From NCBI GenBank assembly GCA_030063045.1, contig JAQSEB010000059.1, forward strand, positions 5,456,001 through 5,520,000: a stretch of 64,000 nucleotides of DNA. The letters run 5' to 3'. Made by a program: the position numbers and the translations under genes. Source of the stretch: Pratylenchus scribneri (taxonomy: Eukaryota > Nematoda > Chromadorea > Rhabditida > Pratylenchidae). Of this stretch, positions 11,423 through 23,248 are shown piece by piece. The notes below the pieces were generated by a model. That model was not told the origin of the DNA. It saw only the letters and a list, made by a program, of their open reading frames with translations, and did no database searches. Within the stretch, counting starts at the first letter, position 1, and every line of letters starts with the position of its first letter.

Positions 11423-14400
11423 TTATCTTTGAAATATCGATCCTCCAACATTTGTTGTATTAAACATTGAAGAATAATTTGTTTGGTAAATCCCAAGGGC
11501 AGCAGCAGGAATTGATAAAATGTTGGATTGGTCCGCTTCCACCGGTGGATTTTCATTCCTAAATAAATTAAAAATATTAAAATTTATTTCACCCTCCCCC
11601 TCTTAAACCCACATTGTGCTGTCCGGATCAACATTTGAAAGCTCTTCCGGTTTCTTCCTTTTTCTGGTATTTTCATCTATTTGTGTTCCTTTTGCATTTT
11701 TCCTGAAAATATTCAAATTTATTCACATTTTTTTTATTTATTTATTTACTTTTTCCTCGTTCCAACATTGCTATTATCTTTATTCTTTTTGCCCTTTTTA
11801 TTTGCTGTTTTCGGAGGATCATTGCTGCTACTTTCACCAATAATTTGATTATCTTTAATTTACTCTTATTTACTTAATTTTAAAATTAATTCTTTTTACC
11901 TTTTTGTTGTAAATTTATGCCAGATTCTTGTTTTAATTCTGTTTTAACATTAAAATGAAACATTGTTTGCGATGGCATAACAAATGGAGATTCGGGTGGT
12001 ATTTGATGATTCAGTGGCATACTAAAATAAAAATTGATTTTTAAAATTAAATTATAAATAAAAATTTACAATTGTGAAAAAATTTGTTGTTGTGAATTTT
12101 GCATTCCGCCAGATTCATCGGCCTGTTGCGGTGGTGAAAAAGTTGTGTCCTAAAAATTGACCAAATTTATCATTAAATATCTATAAATTGGAATTTACCG
12201 CTTCAGCCAATTCCACAGCTTTTCTTTGAATGCCGGCAATTCCAGAATTTGTTGTATCAGCCGAACTAATATTCAATTCCTGTGTTCTTTTTTCAGTGAC
12301 TTCTTCGGTTCTCTTCAAATCTTCTAATATCTTTGCCTTAAAATTAATTATAATTTACTAATTAAATGCACAAAAAACCATTTCAATGGCATCAGAATCT
12401 GAGGTTGTTTCCACCAAATCCATTGACTTAATTTGTTCCCAATATTCGAATGAATCTGAATAATTTCCTCCCGCTGAACTGCTATTATTTCCTTGTTCCA
12501 ATGATGGTCCACGTGAATAAATGACATTATCATTTGGTCGATATTGATTCGGTAACATTTGCTGATGAGGATTTTGTTGTGAATGTTGCGGATAATTGGC
12601 ATAAAAATTGGTTGAAGTGGACGGTTGTTGCTGTTGCGGTTGTTGAATTTGATGTGAAGATCCTCCATAAAAAACATTTTGACCGCCACCGGAATTCATC
12701 ATTGAATATGATTGCTGATTATTCGGTTGAATTTCCCTTTGTTGTGGATAATTGTTGTATGGAGGAATTTGCATTTGCGACGATTGAATTTGAGATTGAT
12801 GTGGAGGTGGAAGATTGTAATATGCCTGCTGCTGTTGTGGATATTGTTGTTGTTGTTGTGGACAATAATATTGTTGAGGATGAGGAGGATTGTCCGGTTG
12901 AGATTGCTGTTGCTCAATTTGCGATGAATAATTGCAATATTGACGATTGGCATTTCCACCACCGTATTGGCCTGGGTAGGTAAAGTAAGGTTGTTGAGGT
13001 TGTGCCGGCAATGGAGCGGAATAGGGTGGACCACGAGGAGTTTGTTGATAAATTGCAGCATTATTATTGACGACGGATTGTTGTTCCAAATTCGAAGAAT
13101 ATTGTTGTGGTTGTTGAAATGTTGGCTCATTTTTTGTTGGAATTGTTTGCATTTGTTCCCTAATGAAATTAATTTCTCCATTTTAAATCAATTTTTGCTT
13201 ACCTTTTTTGTGGTTGTTCAACAATTTGTTGTTCAATTTTTGTTTCCGTTCCCAAACTTTCAATTTTATTTTTCTTCTGGACATTTTGTTGCTGCGCTTC
13301 TGGCGGTAAAATAATTCGTTTTATGAATCCATCCTGCGCTTCTTGCTGTGGAACTTTGTGTTGGCTGATTCGATGGCGTTTCACATTTTTTCGACATGAA
13401 TAACTTAAAAATTAAACATTTTTTAAATGAGAAAATGGATAAATTACGGTTTATCGCATTCTGGACACAAATATCTATAAACAATTTTCGCTGATGATGC
13501 CGCCGGTTTTGTATTTGACTCATTTGTGGTGGATTTGGCCACTTCCATTTTATCATCATTTGCTGATTTTTGATTGCTTTGTTGAGGAGGTTGAATTGTT
13601 GCCGTTGGCATTTGCTGCTTATTATTATTATAATTCATTGGATCATCCACCACCGTAGCAACCGGAGGATATTGTTGAGTCATTGAATACGAATAATCAC
13701 ATTTACTAAAATTATTTCTAATTAAAATAAATTATTTGTGTTTATGATGAACTAACCTAATCTGCTGTGGAGATTCAAATTTCGGTTGAATAGGTAATGC
13801 GGTGTTTGCTTCATTCATTGTCACTGGTTGCGGTGGTTGAATGAGTCTTGTTCCCATTACTGGCCAAAATTGTTGAGTGGAAGCCGCGGTTGTTATGGCT
13901 GGCGCACTTTTCGGTGGAGGTTGAAATTGTTTTAAAGTTCCACCGCCACCATCATTATTGTAAGCAATAAATTTTGGAGGATTCATTGGCGTTACGGCAG
14001 AAATAGTCTCAAAATGTTCCGTTTGCTTCGGTTGTGGTGGCGGAATTGATTGATATGACGAAGATTGGATGTTTGATTGATTTGTAATCGATAATTTGCT
14101 AAAATTGCTTTGTGAACGAATTTTGGCAACAACCGAATCAACAATGTTCGAAACCTTAAATATGTCAATTATTTAGGCAGCAATTCCAATATTTACCTTG
14201 TCATCTTCTCTAATATTTTTCAATTTTCCTGAATTCTTTTCAATGAAATGAATTCCACTATTGGTTTTATTTTCAATCGATATTTGTGGTGCATTGTTGA
14301 ATTGATCTTAAAATTTAATGAATATAATTTAATTTAAATCAAATTTACCAATTTTATTTGATGAAGTTTGGTAATATTGTTGTTGGTAATTCCTGGAATT

Positions 14401-15130
14401 ATTCATTATTAAATAGCTAAATTTAAATGTTTACTTTGTATTATTTGCATTGCTTTCTTCTTTTAATTCGGTCAAAGTCGAAACAATTTGCACATTCTTC
14501 GATTTGGATGATTTATTTAACACATTTTTTGTATTTGATTCATTATTTAATGATTTATTTGTTGCCTCCGGACCAGTCTTTTGTTCAGCCTTCACTTTTT
14601 TGCATGTATTTTCTAAAAATATAAAATTTGAAGGCAGTTAAAAATGTTAAGCCTACTATGCCGTTTTAAACTACGCACAGAACATAATCGTTTACCACAT
14701 GCATCACATCTATTATTTAAGTCTCGAATTAAATAATAAGTAAAAAATTACTCATAAGTTTGTTTTGGTTCAGTCATTTCTGCTGAATGTTCTTGAGAAT
14801 GTTCGTGGATATTTGTAAATTCATTCGCAGATAAAAAATTGCAATTTCCAATTGTATTATGCCGGCCAATCATTGGTTGATCATTTATTAAGGTTTCATT
14901 ATTATATGCTCCAAAGGGAATTGGCCCTGCTGAACTTCGGCGATGCATAATAAAACCGGGATCATTCCTTAAATTTGAATGAAATTAATTTATTAAACGT
15001 TGAAAAACCTTGGAACTTCACAATATTCCTGCTGCATTTCATTGACAATTGATGGTGGTTTTTGATTGGGGAATGGATGTTGTATTGGTGGACGCGGTCC
15101 ATTATTCATAATTAACCTTTCTTGATTCAT
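11423..15130 (-). CDS. Gln/Asn-rich zinc-finger protein, probable nuclear regulator
   Basis: A many-exon gene from the ATG at 15130 to the stop at 11423-11425. The N-terminal half has a Cys/His cluster (NRCDACGKRLCSVRSLKRH, then a Cys in the next exon), a possible C2HC finger near 14700. A clear C2H2 finger is split by an intron at about 13445/13400: YLCPECDKP joined to YSCRKNVKRHRISQHK. Between and after the fingers are long Gln/Asn/Pro/Tyr-rich tracts (12360-13150 and 13450-13990) of the kind found in transcriptional activators and prion-like domains. A late basic patch (TANKKGKKNKDNSNVGTRKK) may be a nuclear localisation signal. I do not recognise an orthologue. Regulation of transcription is inferred from fingers plus Q-rich composition only. 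Confidence 0.6.
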
Positions 15131-15742
15131 TGCATTAAAAATGTTTTGTATTTAACAATTTTTTTAAAATTAAGTTGTCAAGTTTCTTAAATTGAATAAT
15201 TGAAAACATGCTTTTTTATTACAATCAAATCGAAATTCGATTAGTACTAGAGCGTGTTTGTATAAAAAGAAATAGTTTTTTTCCTTTGTTCTATTTTTAT
15301 CATTGCTTTGTAATCTTCCTTCATCGCTCGACTACCTACCCAATCGATTTTATTAGTAAAATGGGCAAAATGCCCAGTGTCAGTGATGTAAAATATGAGA
15401 GATGAAATAAAAAATGAGACATTGCGCTGTGTTTAATAACAGCATTCAATCCCCTTCAAAGCAGGGCCAAAACAAATATAAATAATATTATTATCTAATG
15501 GACATACAAGCCAAGCTATAATTAACTCACAATCAAAAATAAATAAATGAATGAATAAACAAGTTTACTCAAAAGTCAAAATTTCCAAAGTAATATTTAA
15601 TGAAGTAATTATATCGAAAAATGTTTGTGATGCGTTTTAATCGAAATATATAGTCACAAACAAACAAACCTAAAATGAATAAACAACATCATTGGATAAA
15701 TTTTACTAATCTATTATATTCTTCCATTCTTTCTTGTAAAGT
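15131..15742. other. intergenic region between zinc-finger gene and ATP5PF
   Basis: About 610 AT-rich bases between two minus-strand genes. Several AATAAA-like words lie downstream of ATP5PF. No conserved coding block was seen in either strand. Confidence 0.35.
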
Positions 15743-16511
15743 TTATGTTGATTTTTGTGTCAATGTCTTGGTCTCATCTTTGAGCGGCATCGGGAATGGC
15801 ATAAATTCCTCTTCTTCTTGACCCAATTTTGCTCGCAATTCTTGTTCCTTGCGTTTCTTCTCGGCTTGTTCTTCATCATATTGTTTCTTGCTATAAAAAT
15901 TCGAGATAAATAAGTACAAAAATTATTGAAATATTACGTATTTGTTGTGTTGGTATTTACTATTTTTAAAAGATCTAATCCATCATTTTAAAGATTAATT
16001 AATTAAAATGGTTGGTTTGATAGATAGGTAGAGTATTATTTCATATAGAAGTTATATTTTTCATGTTATCTTACTTATTTTCTCATGATGGAACTAATAT
16101 ATGTTTTTTTCTGAAAACCTGAGATTGAATTCCTCGAATATCTGCTCAATTGATTTTCCTTCCGAAAAAGCGGCCACAGAACTTTCCACATTCGGCTTTT
16201 CGAATTTCAAGTCAAGTTTGGAAACGGCATCAGTGCTCGGCAAACTGAATTTTTTAGCCAAACGATTCATCTGTTCTTCTAATTCCTTCTTGAATTGTGG
16301 CGAACTCTCCCATAAATCTCCTCCAGCCGCTCTTAAATGTTTTATTTTAGTATTGAATTTGATTTAATGCTTACTTTTGTTTTGCTGTTATCTCACGAAT
16401 TTGTTTCAGATACGCATCATTTACAAGATCAATCTCATTTCGATGTGTTGATAGGGTAAAGCAACGAGAAGAGAACAGTCGCGGATGTTTGCACAATAAG
16501 TTCACCAACAT
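15743..16511 (-). CDS. ATP5PF: ATP synthase-coupling factor 6, mitochondrial
   Basis: Factor 6 is a peripheral-stalk subunit of mitochondrial F1Fo ATP synthase. Three exons (16511-16375, 16331-16119, 15890-15743) with GT-AG introns give 165 residues. The start MLVNLLCKHPRLFSSRCFTL is a typical Arg/Ser-rich, acid-free mitochondrial presequence. The body runs VNDAYLKQIREITAKQKAAG then SSPQFKKELEEQMNRLAKKF and KLDLKFEKPNVE. This lines up with animal factor 6, where DKIREYKSKRQTSGG, a QQELERELFKLKQMFG helix and a FKFEDPKFEV segment occur in that order. After the point where the mammalian protein ends, this one continues for about 75 residues with a charged helix (DEEQAEKKRKEQELRAKLGQ). A foldback element sits just upstream of the start codon. 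Confidence 0.8.
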
Positions 16512-16579
16512 TGATAAATTTAGAATACTTTTTGGTTTATAAATCTGATTTTGTAGCTAAAAAAAGAGATTAATTTAAA

Positions 16580-17198
16580 GGTAAACGTGAAGAATTGGGG
16601 TCCCAAAAAAATTTTTTTTTTAATTTTTCAAAATTGCTATATGGGGGTTATTTGAGGTGCTGAGCACGAATCTGACATCCATTTTGCCATATCTGACCAT
16701 CTTGGTAAGATATTGCCGACTTTTACCAAGAAAAAGGGAAGGGGGGACCAAGGGCATTTTAAGCAAAAATTTTTATATGGTCAATATATAGCTCAATCAA
16801 CGCAGCTCAGTGAGCTGAATCTAATGGTACCATTTTTATTGAATAATATTGCAATATAAGCAAGTTATGATCAAAAGAAAAATTTATCTTAGTAAGATAT
16901 TTAGAGCTCTAACTTGAGCGAAACGCAATATTATTCAATAAAAATGGTACCATTAGATTCAGCTCACTGAGCTGCGTTGATTGAGCTATATATTGACCAT
17001 ATAAAAATTTTTGCCTAAAATGCCCTTGGTCCCCCCTTCCCTTTTTCTTGGTAAAAGTCGGCAATATCTTACCAAGATGGTCAGATATGGCAAAATGGAT
17101 GTCAGATTCGTGCTCAGCACCTCAAATAACCCCCATATAGCAATTTTTGAAAAATTAAAAAAAAAATTTTTTTGGGACCCCAATTCTTCACGTTTACC
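16580..17198. mobile_element. 619-base foldback (long terminal inverted repeat) transposon-like element
   Basis: Left arm 16580-16852 and right arm 16925-17198 are near-perfect reverse complements (about 273 bases each) around a 72-base loop. The outer end reads GGTAAACGTGAAGAATTGGG. The element is flanked by an 8-base direct repeat, AATTTAAA, at 16572-16579 and 17199-17206, the expected scar of insertion. An 8-base duplication is the length made by hAT-type transposases. No transposase is encoded, so this is a non-autonomous MITE or foldback. Very high arm identity suggests recent activity or gene conversion. Confidence 0.85.
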
Positions 17199-17206
17199 AA
17201 TTTAAA

Positions 17207-17971
17207 AAATAATTAAAATCATCAAATTGATCGATGGCGATGATTAATAAATGTTCGGATTTATTTAACATTCATTCCCCTAAAAAGTTTTTTTTAACTG
17301 ATTTGGCTATGGCTATGCTATGGCTCTTGAATTTATTTATATTATATTTTGTAACATAACAAAAATAAAAAAGTGGGGTTGTAAGAAAAAATTAAAGAAA
17401 TATAATTATTATTAAGATGGGCGCAGACAAAAAAAGATGCAAAAAATAGAATGATGAGTTGAGAGAAGCAGACATAAAAAGCATAAAAAGATTTGTTCTA
17501 TTTGCTCTACTGATATACATTCCATAAAATTTCCCCTCGATCTGTGTATATATTCCCCTCAAAATTGGGCGTCCTCTGGGGAGGTGCACATCCCCTGACC
17601 AAGACCAAGACCAAGACCAAGACCAAGACCAAGACCAAGACCACTGTTCTCCCCATTACGGAGGGGAGGCGTGTGGGTAAAAACATTTTGGAAAGGTGCT
17701 TTGCGCCTGTCTTGCCATTTGGCAAGACTTTTTAATTCTGTTTTCGACGACTTCAAGGGGAAAGAATATTTTATCCGAAAAAAATGCATAAAGTTGTGGC
17801 ATTTTTAAGAAAGAATTTTTATTGAGACTTATCAATGAAAAAGAAGAGTAATTAAATATTTATTCTATGAATGATTTATTTTAATTCATTATACAAAAAA
17901 TTTGTCTCCTCTCATCCTTTAAAAATTCTAGAGATCTATCAATTAATCTTTTAAAAAAAAACAATAGCAGA
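17207..17971. other. intergenic region with simple repeat
   Basis: Between the foldback element and DPH5. It holds the GACCAA microsatellite at 17597-17643 and a small perfect hairpin (GTCTTGCC / GGCAAGAC with a 4-base loop) near 17709-17728. The ORFs crossing this interval are created by the repeat and show no conserved block. Confidence 0.4.
17597..17643 (+). repeat. (GACCAA)n hexanucleotide microsatellite
   Basis: Nearly eight uninterrupted copies of GACCAA. The unit is six bases long, so the array stays open in several frames and creates spurious Leu-Val or Thr-Lys repeat ORFs. Confidence 0.9.
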
Positions 17972-19272
17972 ATGGTTTTTTATTTAATTGGACTTGGCCT
18001 AGGCGATGTCGAAGATATCAGTGTTAAAGGACTCAATATCGTAAGTAAAATAATTTTAATTGAACATGAATAATACATTTATAGATACGCCGTTGTTCTG
18101 AAGTATATTTGGAAAATTATACAAGTTTGCTTTCATATGGACAAAATTTAAACCAATTGGAAGAATTTTACGGAAGAAAAATACTAGAGGCCGATAGAGA
18201 ATTTGTGGAGCAAAATATAGGTTTATTCATGAATTATTATTTGCGTTAAAATTTTATTTAGATCAAATCATAAAGAATGCGCTTGAAAATGATATTGCCT
18301 TATTGGTAATTGGAGATCCATTCGGAGCAACAACTCAGTTTGTTTTAGCTGCATTTTTCATTATGAAAATATTAAAATTATAAGTATCGATTTGGTGCTC
18401 AGGGCTAAAGAGAAATCAATTCCAGTCAAAACTGTATGTAAAAATTAATTAAAATAATTTTTATAAATCTGCTGTTAGATACACAATGCTTCAATTTTGA
18501 CTGCCGTTGGTTGTTGCGGACTTCAGGTCAGAATAAATTCGAGTTTAAATATTAATTGTTTGTTCTATTAACTATTAAGCTTTACAATTTTGGTGCTACA
18601 GTATCAATTCCAATATGGAGTGAGAACTGGAAGCCGGATTCGTTTCTCGATAAGTAAATAATATGCATTCGTAAAAATGTTTACTAAATTTTTAGGATTG
18701 TTTTGAACAGAAATAATGGATTACACACACTCTGTCTACTTGGTTAGTTGATCAGACAGCTACAAATTACAAATCAGAATTAAGATATTAAAACAAAGGA
18801 ACAAAGCGTCGAAAACATGATGAGGTAATGTACAAAAAATAATTTAGAATAAAATTACCAATTAAAGGGGGAAAAAGGAATATCTTCCGCCTCAGTTTTT
18901 AACATGTTCACAAGCAGCAAATCAAATTCTTGATGGAATAGAGAAAAGGAAAAATGACAATAAAATTGGTAATTATTTTCAATTATAAATGCTTGAAAAT
19001 ATATTTTTAGGAGGATTAAATGAACAGACATTAGTTGTTGGATTGGCCAGGATTGGATGGGACAATCAAAAGGTGTTAAATAAATCTTAGATAGAAAAAC
19101 GAATAATTATTTTTTTCAGATTTTGTTTTCTAGTCTTGCCGAAATGGTGAACACCGATTTTGGACCTTCCCTTCATTGTTTGATTATACCGGCCGAAAAA
19201 TTGCATCCAATTGAGGAAGAAATGCTTCAAACTTTTACATTAAACATTGAAGAACACAAGCAAAAAGTATAA
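17972..19272 (+). CDS. DPH5: diphthine methyl ester synthase (DPH5)
   Basis: DPH5 methylates the modified histidine of elongation factor 2 with S-adenosylmethionine during diphthamide synthesis in the cytosol. The start MVFYLIGLGLGDVEDISVKG is the classic N-terminus of the family, followed by RRCSEVYLENYTSLL, LEEFYGRKILEADREFVEQ and ALLVIGDPFGATT. The TTH junction is restored by a GTTTGT donor, giving IDLVLRAKEKSIPVKTIHNA. Then come SILTAVGCCGLQLYNFGATV, LHTLCLLDIKTKEQSVENM, ILDGIEKRK and LVVGLARIGWDNQKI. The stop is at 19270-19272. At least eight short exons are used. The length and all main blocks agree with animal DPH5. Confidence 0.9.
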
Positions 19273-19758
19273 TATTCGTTTTTAATTTTTTATGGATTTA
19301 AATTTTCTAAATTATCTTTTAAATGTTCCTTATTAATAAAAAAAGGATTAATTCGTTTGCATTATAATTTTTTATAGACAGTCATTGAATCTGTCCATTA
19401 ATTATAATTATAATTTATTTCCAAAATATTGCTTCTCCTAATTTACTTGGCAACAAAAAGAAAAAGAAGATAAAGGTTTTTTGGATGGTCCTTCTCCTTT
19501 ACACAATTTGCCAATAAAATAAGACCATTTAAAATAACGCGCATTTACCACCCGTTATCGTATTAAAAATCAATAATTTTGGAATGACTCCAAATTTTCT
19601 GCAGTGCAGTGTGAAGGGAAAAGGAAAGGAAGCGAATAAGTATAGATTTTGGGCATTGGATGCAAAAAACGTTTATATTAATTTAACACATATAAAATTT
19701 AGTTCAAATAAATCAAATTTTTATTGATATTATCCACAAAAAATTAATATTAAATCAA
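19273..19758. other. intergenic region between DPH5 and the SSBP-like gene
   Basis: About 490 AT-rich bases with no supported gene. Upstream of 19759 it should hold the promoter or trans-splice site of the SSBP-like gene, but no element can be singled out. Confidence 0.3.
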
Positions 19759-21674
19759 ATGTTCCAACAACAACAACCACCTCAACAAATAATTCCGAAC
19801 CAACAACGCAAAGAACATCAACAACAATTCATTTCGGCGGAAAACCAGGCCAGAGAAAAGTAATTTAAAATATAATTTAACAAATAAATTCATTATTTAT
19901 TCAGATTAAATCATTACATCTTTGAATATTTGATGCACATTGGCGCTAACAGATCAGCAAATGAGTTTAAAAATGAAGTTTTGGGGCAGACCAGCAATGG
20001 AAATACCAACTTTCAAATTGATTCGCCCCCGCCTGGGTTTTTATTCAATTGGTTCAGGTAAAAAATGTTCAATCATTTTTATATTAAAAACAACAATTTT
20101 AGTGTATTTTGGGATTTATATTCAGCACATCCAGACAAAAAGGATAAGGCCGAACCCTCAAATGATGCCAAAAGTTACCATAAAATGGTAAGAATAATAT
20201 TTTTATTTAGATAATTCTTATATAATTTAAGATGTTTCCACCAAATCAATTTCCAGAGGGCATAGTTAATGGTGGAATTGGAATGTTTTGTCCACCCGGC
20301 GGAGTAAGATTTAAATAAAAATAAATTTTATTCAACAATGTTTTTTAAGTTTCCAAATCCAAATATGCCAAATATGACTAGTCATCCGCCACCGGATGGA
20401 ATGTTCCCTGCTGCCTTCTTTGGTGGACCAAGAATGGTAGCTCAACCCGGATCATCGCAATCGAATCAAGCATCGCCAATCCCAGGTTAATTTCATAATT
20501 AAATTAAAATATTACCATTCTAATTATTAGGTGGTCCCGCTAGTCGATATTCCCAGCAGGCAACGAGAAGTGGTGCCCCTACCCCGGTTGGAATTGGAAA
20601 CAATTTTCCATCAACTGGACATCCACAAGCACAAATTGCCATGAATGATCAGCACATGCGAATACTCCAACAACAAAGGCAGGCACAAGCAGTCCAACAA
20701 GGCCGATTAGTAATGGTTTTAATATAATTGAAATTATATTTAATTTATTGGCATATTTATTATAGAATCTACCACCTGCCCCTGCAACCGGGCCTCACGG
20801 GAAACAAATTCGACCCCAATTTGGACCACCATTTATGGGCTCACCGACTGCGACTGGCATTGGCACGCCTCCATCATTTGCGCATAATGGTGGTGGTGGT
20901 GGGGCATTGATGTCGCCAAATGCAGCAGCGATGGCCGGCCAAATGCCAATGACCAGTTCCAGTGGCCCAATAATGCAGCAGCAACAACAACAAAATGATG
21001 GAGGACCGATGGGGCAAGAAGCGGCACGGTTTATGATGGCCGGTGGAAATATTCAATCCCAGGTTAATTTTGCATTATTTTGTTATTTTAAACGAACATT
21101 TTGATTAGTTTATGAATCATCATGAAGCACCCGGAAGTACTGGAACATCAAATGCTGGTCCGGGAAGCGTTTCGGCAGGAATAAATAATGCAGTAGGAGG
21201 AGGAAATGGTCAAATTGGAATTGGAAATGGTCAAGAAGGCGGCGAAGTGGTTACAAATAATGGCGGCAATGAAACCGGCGGCGGTCCGAACAGTCAACTT
21301 CACTCATTACTTAATGGGACGACGGATATGCCAATGGAAATGAAGCAATCCCCGGTGTTCAATGCAAATCAACAATCCACTGGAGGAGGAGGCGTGAATG
21401 GAGGAACACCAATAAATGCAACCGGCATTTCTATTGGAAGCAATGCTGGCGCCGCCGGTCCAGGTTCTGTACATTCCCAATGCAGTGGAACAAACAACCA
21501 ACAACATCAAGGGCAAACGCTACAATCAACCCCCATTTCTTCTGAATCGATGGAGATTGGTTTAGGGACTCATCAGGTTCTTCTTTTTGTTTTTATTTAT
21601 TTTATTTTATTATTCAGAGTGACGAAATCTCAAAAATAAAGGCCAATCTGTTGGAGGGATTTACAAATCAATGA
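19759..21674 (+). CDS. SSBP/SSDP-family LDB-associated transcriptional cofactor
   Basis: Start MFQQQQPPQQIIPNQQRKEH. An N-terminal LUFS/LisH-like helix follows: AREKLNHYIFEYLMHIGANR, SANEFKNEVLGQ, then PPPGFLFNWFSVFWDLYSAH and PDKKDKAEPSNDAKSYHKM. This matches animal SSBP2/3/4 (Drosophila Ssdp, C. elegans SAM-10), which stabilise LDB/Chip-LIM complexes in the nucleus. The rest is the typical Pro/Gly/Met/Gln-rich low-complexity region, including FPEGIVNGGIGMF and MRILQQQRQAQAVQQGR. The last exon ends SDEISKIKANLLEGFTNQ with stop at 21672-21674. The long glycine/asparagine-rich segment at 21112-21575 appears lineage specific. The small GT-AG introns were placed by eye. Confidence 0.8.
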
Positions 21675-22387
21675 TGGAAGGAAGCAAATCCAAAATTCTT
21701 GATGAATATTATATTATTTTATTATTATTTTATGTGAAAAGGCAATGCACCACCAAACACCATGATTTTTAATTAAAACTCCATGCACTTTTAAAACCCG
21801 TCCCAAAGATCATATTTAAAAATATAAATTGATCCATTCTTTTTTTGTAGTAATATTTTAATGTCTACATTTTTTATTTGAATTTTATTCGGCGATATAA
21901 ATTTATGCTAGATAATTGAATATTTTTATTTTTTTAAATTTATCTATCCTTTTCAATATGGATATGAAATACCGAAAATTTTGTATACGATTTTCTTTCC
22001 ATTATCCTTGGTTAATATTGACGAGTATTTATTTCAATAAGATTCATCCAAAAAAATTAATTTTTAGTGAGGAATTTGCTTTTTTCATATCATTTGTCCC
22101 TGTCCTTCCTCCTTCTGCAATTTTCTCTTAAATCAACAAAACTCGACCCATATTTTAGAGATTTAGTCTTATAGATAGGCAACAAACAAATTAAGTTAAA
22201 ATGGAAGATGCGGTAATGACTAATGATAGAGTAGTTAACCTAATAGGATAGGTAATATAATGAATAAAAACGTCACGTCGACACATTCAACAAATTATTA
22301 ATTTGTAGTTTATAAATTCAGGTTCAACCACATTTTTACTGAAGAATACTCAATAATTGTTACCTAATTAAACATCTATTCGAGGAT
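21675..22387. other. intergenic region between the SSBP-like gene and eIF5A
   Basis: About 710 bases, strongly AT-rich. It contains the 3' untranslated part of the SSBP-like gene and the upstream region of eIF5A. No further gene is visible. Confidence 0.35.
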
Positions 22388-23248
22388 ATGTCCGACACCG
22401 AACATGTATAATTTATTATTCCTAATTTTTCAATAAAACTTTATAAATTAAGGACCATGATTTCGCAACTGGGGATGCAGGTGCATCGGCAACCGTATGT
22501 TTTTGGTTTATGTTTGATCAAATTTTTAACAAATAAATTTAGTATCCTAAACAATGTTCTGCTCTTCGCAAGAATGAATTCGTCATGATTAAGAGTCGTC
22601 CATGCAAGGTTTTTCTTATTTATTTATTCAAACATTGATTGATTGACTGGCAATCTTAGATTGTCGAAATGAGTACTTCAAAAACTGGAAAGCACGGTCA
22701 TGCTAAAGTGCATATTGTGGCATTGGACATCTTCACCAACAAGAAACTCGAAGATATCTGTCCTTCAACCCATAACATGGAAGTGCCAGTGGTCAAACGC
22801 AAAGAATATCAGGTTTTTAGATTTTCAAATTACAAATAAATCTGATACTAAATAAGAATTAAAAGGATGCGAAAAATGAGCATATCTGAAAACTTTATAA
22901 GCTCATTACAAATATTTTAAAATAAGTTCATTAAAATTTTGTTTTCAGCTCCTTTCGATCAATGAGGATGGTTTTCTTAGCCTGATGGATTTGGACACTT
23001 GCGACACTAAAGATGACCTTCGCGTTCCGGTTTAAATTAAATAAAAACACAATCAATAATTCCTTTTCTTTGCAGGAAGGAGACTTGGGTGAACAAATTA
23101 AACAAGCCTTCGAGAAAGACGAAAACGGGATACTCGTAAATTATTCAAATTTAAATTAAAATAATTTTCAAAAATTGAGGTGACTGTGGTTTCGGCTTGC
23201 GGTGAGGAAGTTGTTCTTGGCTGGAAGAACATGCCGAACCGTGACTAA
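22388..23248 (+). CDS. EIF5A: translation factor eIF5A
   Basis: eIF5A promotes peptide-bond formation at stalling motifs and carries hypusine. Six exons give [40 protein letters not shown], then [20 protein letters not shown]. Lys in [12 protein letters not shown] is the hypusine site. The OB-fold half follows: [39 protein letters not shown], and [18 protein letters not shown] ending PNRD, stop 23246-23248. Length (about 160 residues) is normal for the family. An unusually long intron at about 22815-22948 interrupts the domain linker. Confidence 0.93.

Noticed and set aside
12534..12983. 149-codon plus-strand ORF
   Set aside because: Shadow of the Gln-rich exon on the minus strand (CAA/CAG read in reverse gives Val/Leu-rich peptide).
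17709..17728. Hairpin GTCTTGCC/GGCAAGAC followed by T-run, terminator- or histone-like
   Set aside because: This is a nematode genome with no histone gene nearby, and the stem-loop sequence does not match the histone 3' consensus.
17544..17735. Thr-Lys repeat ORF
   Set aside because: Created by the GACCAA microsatellite.
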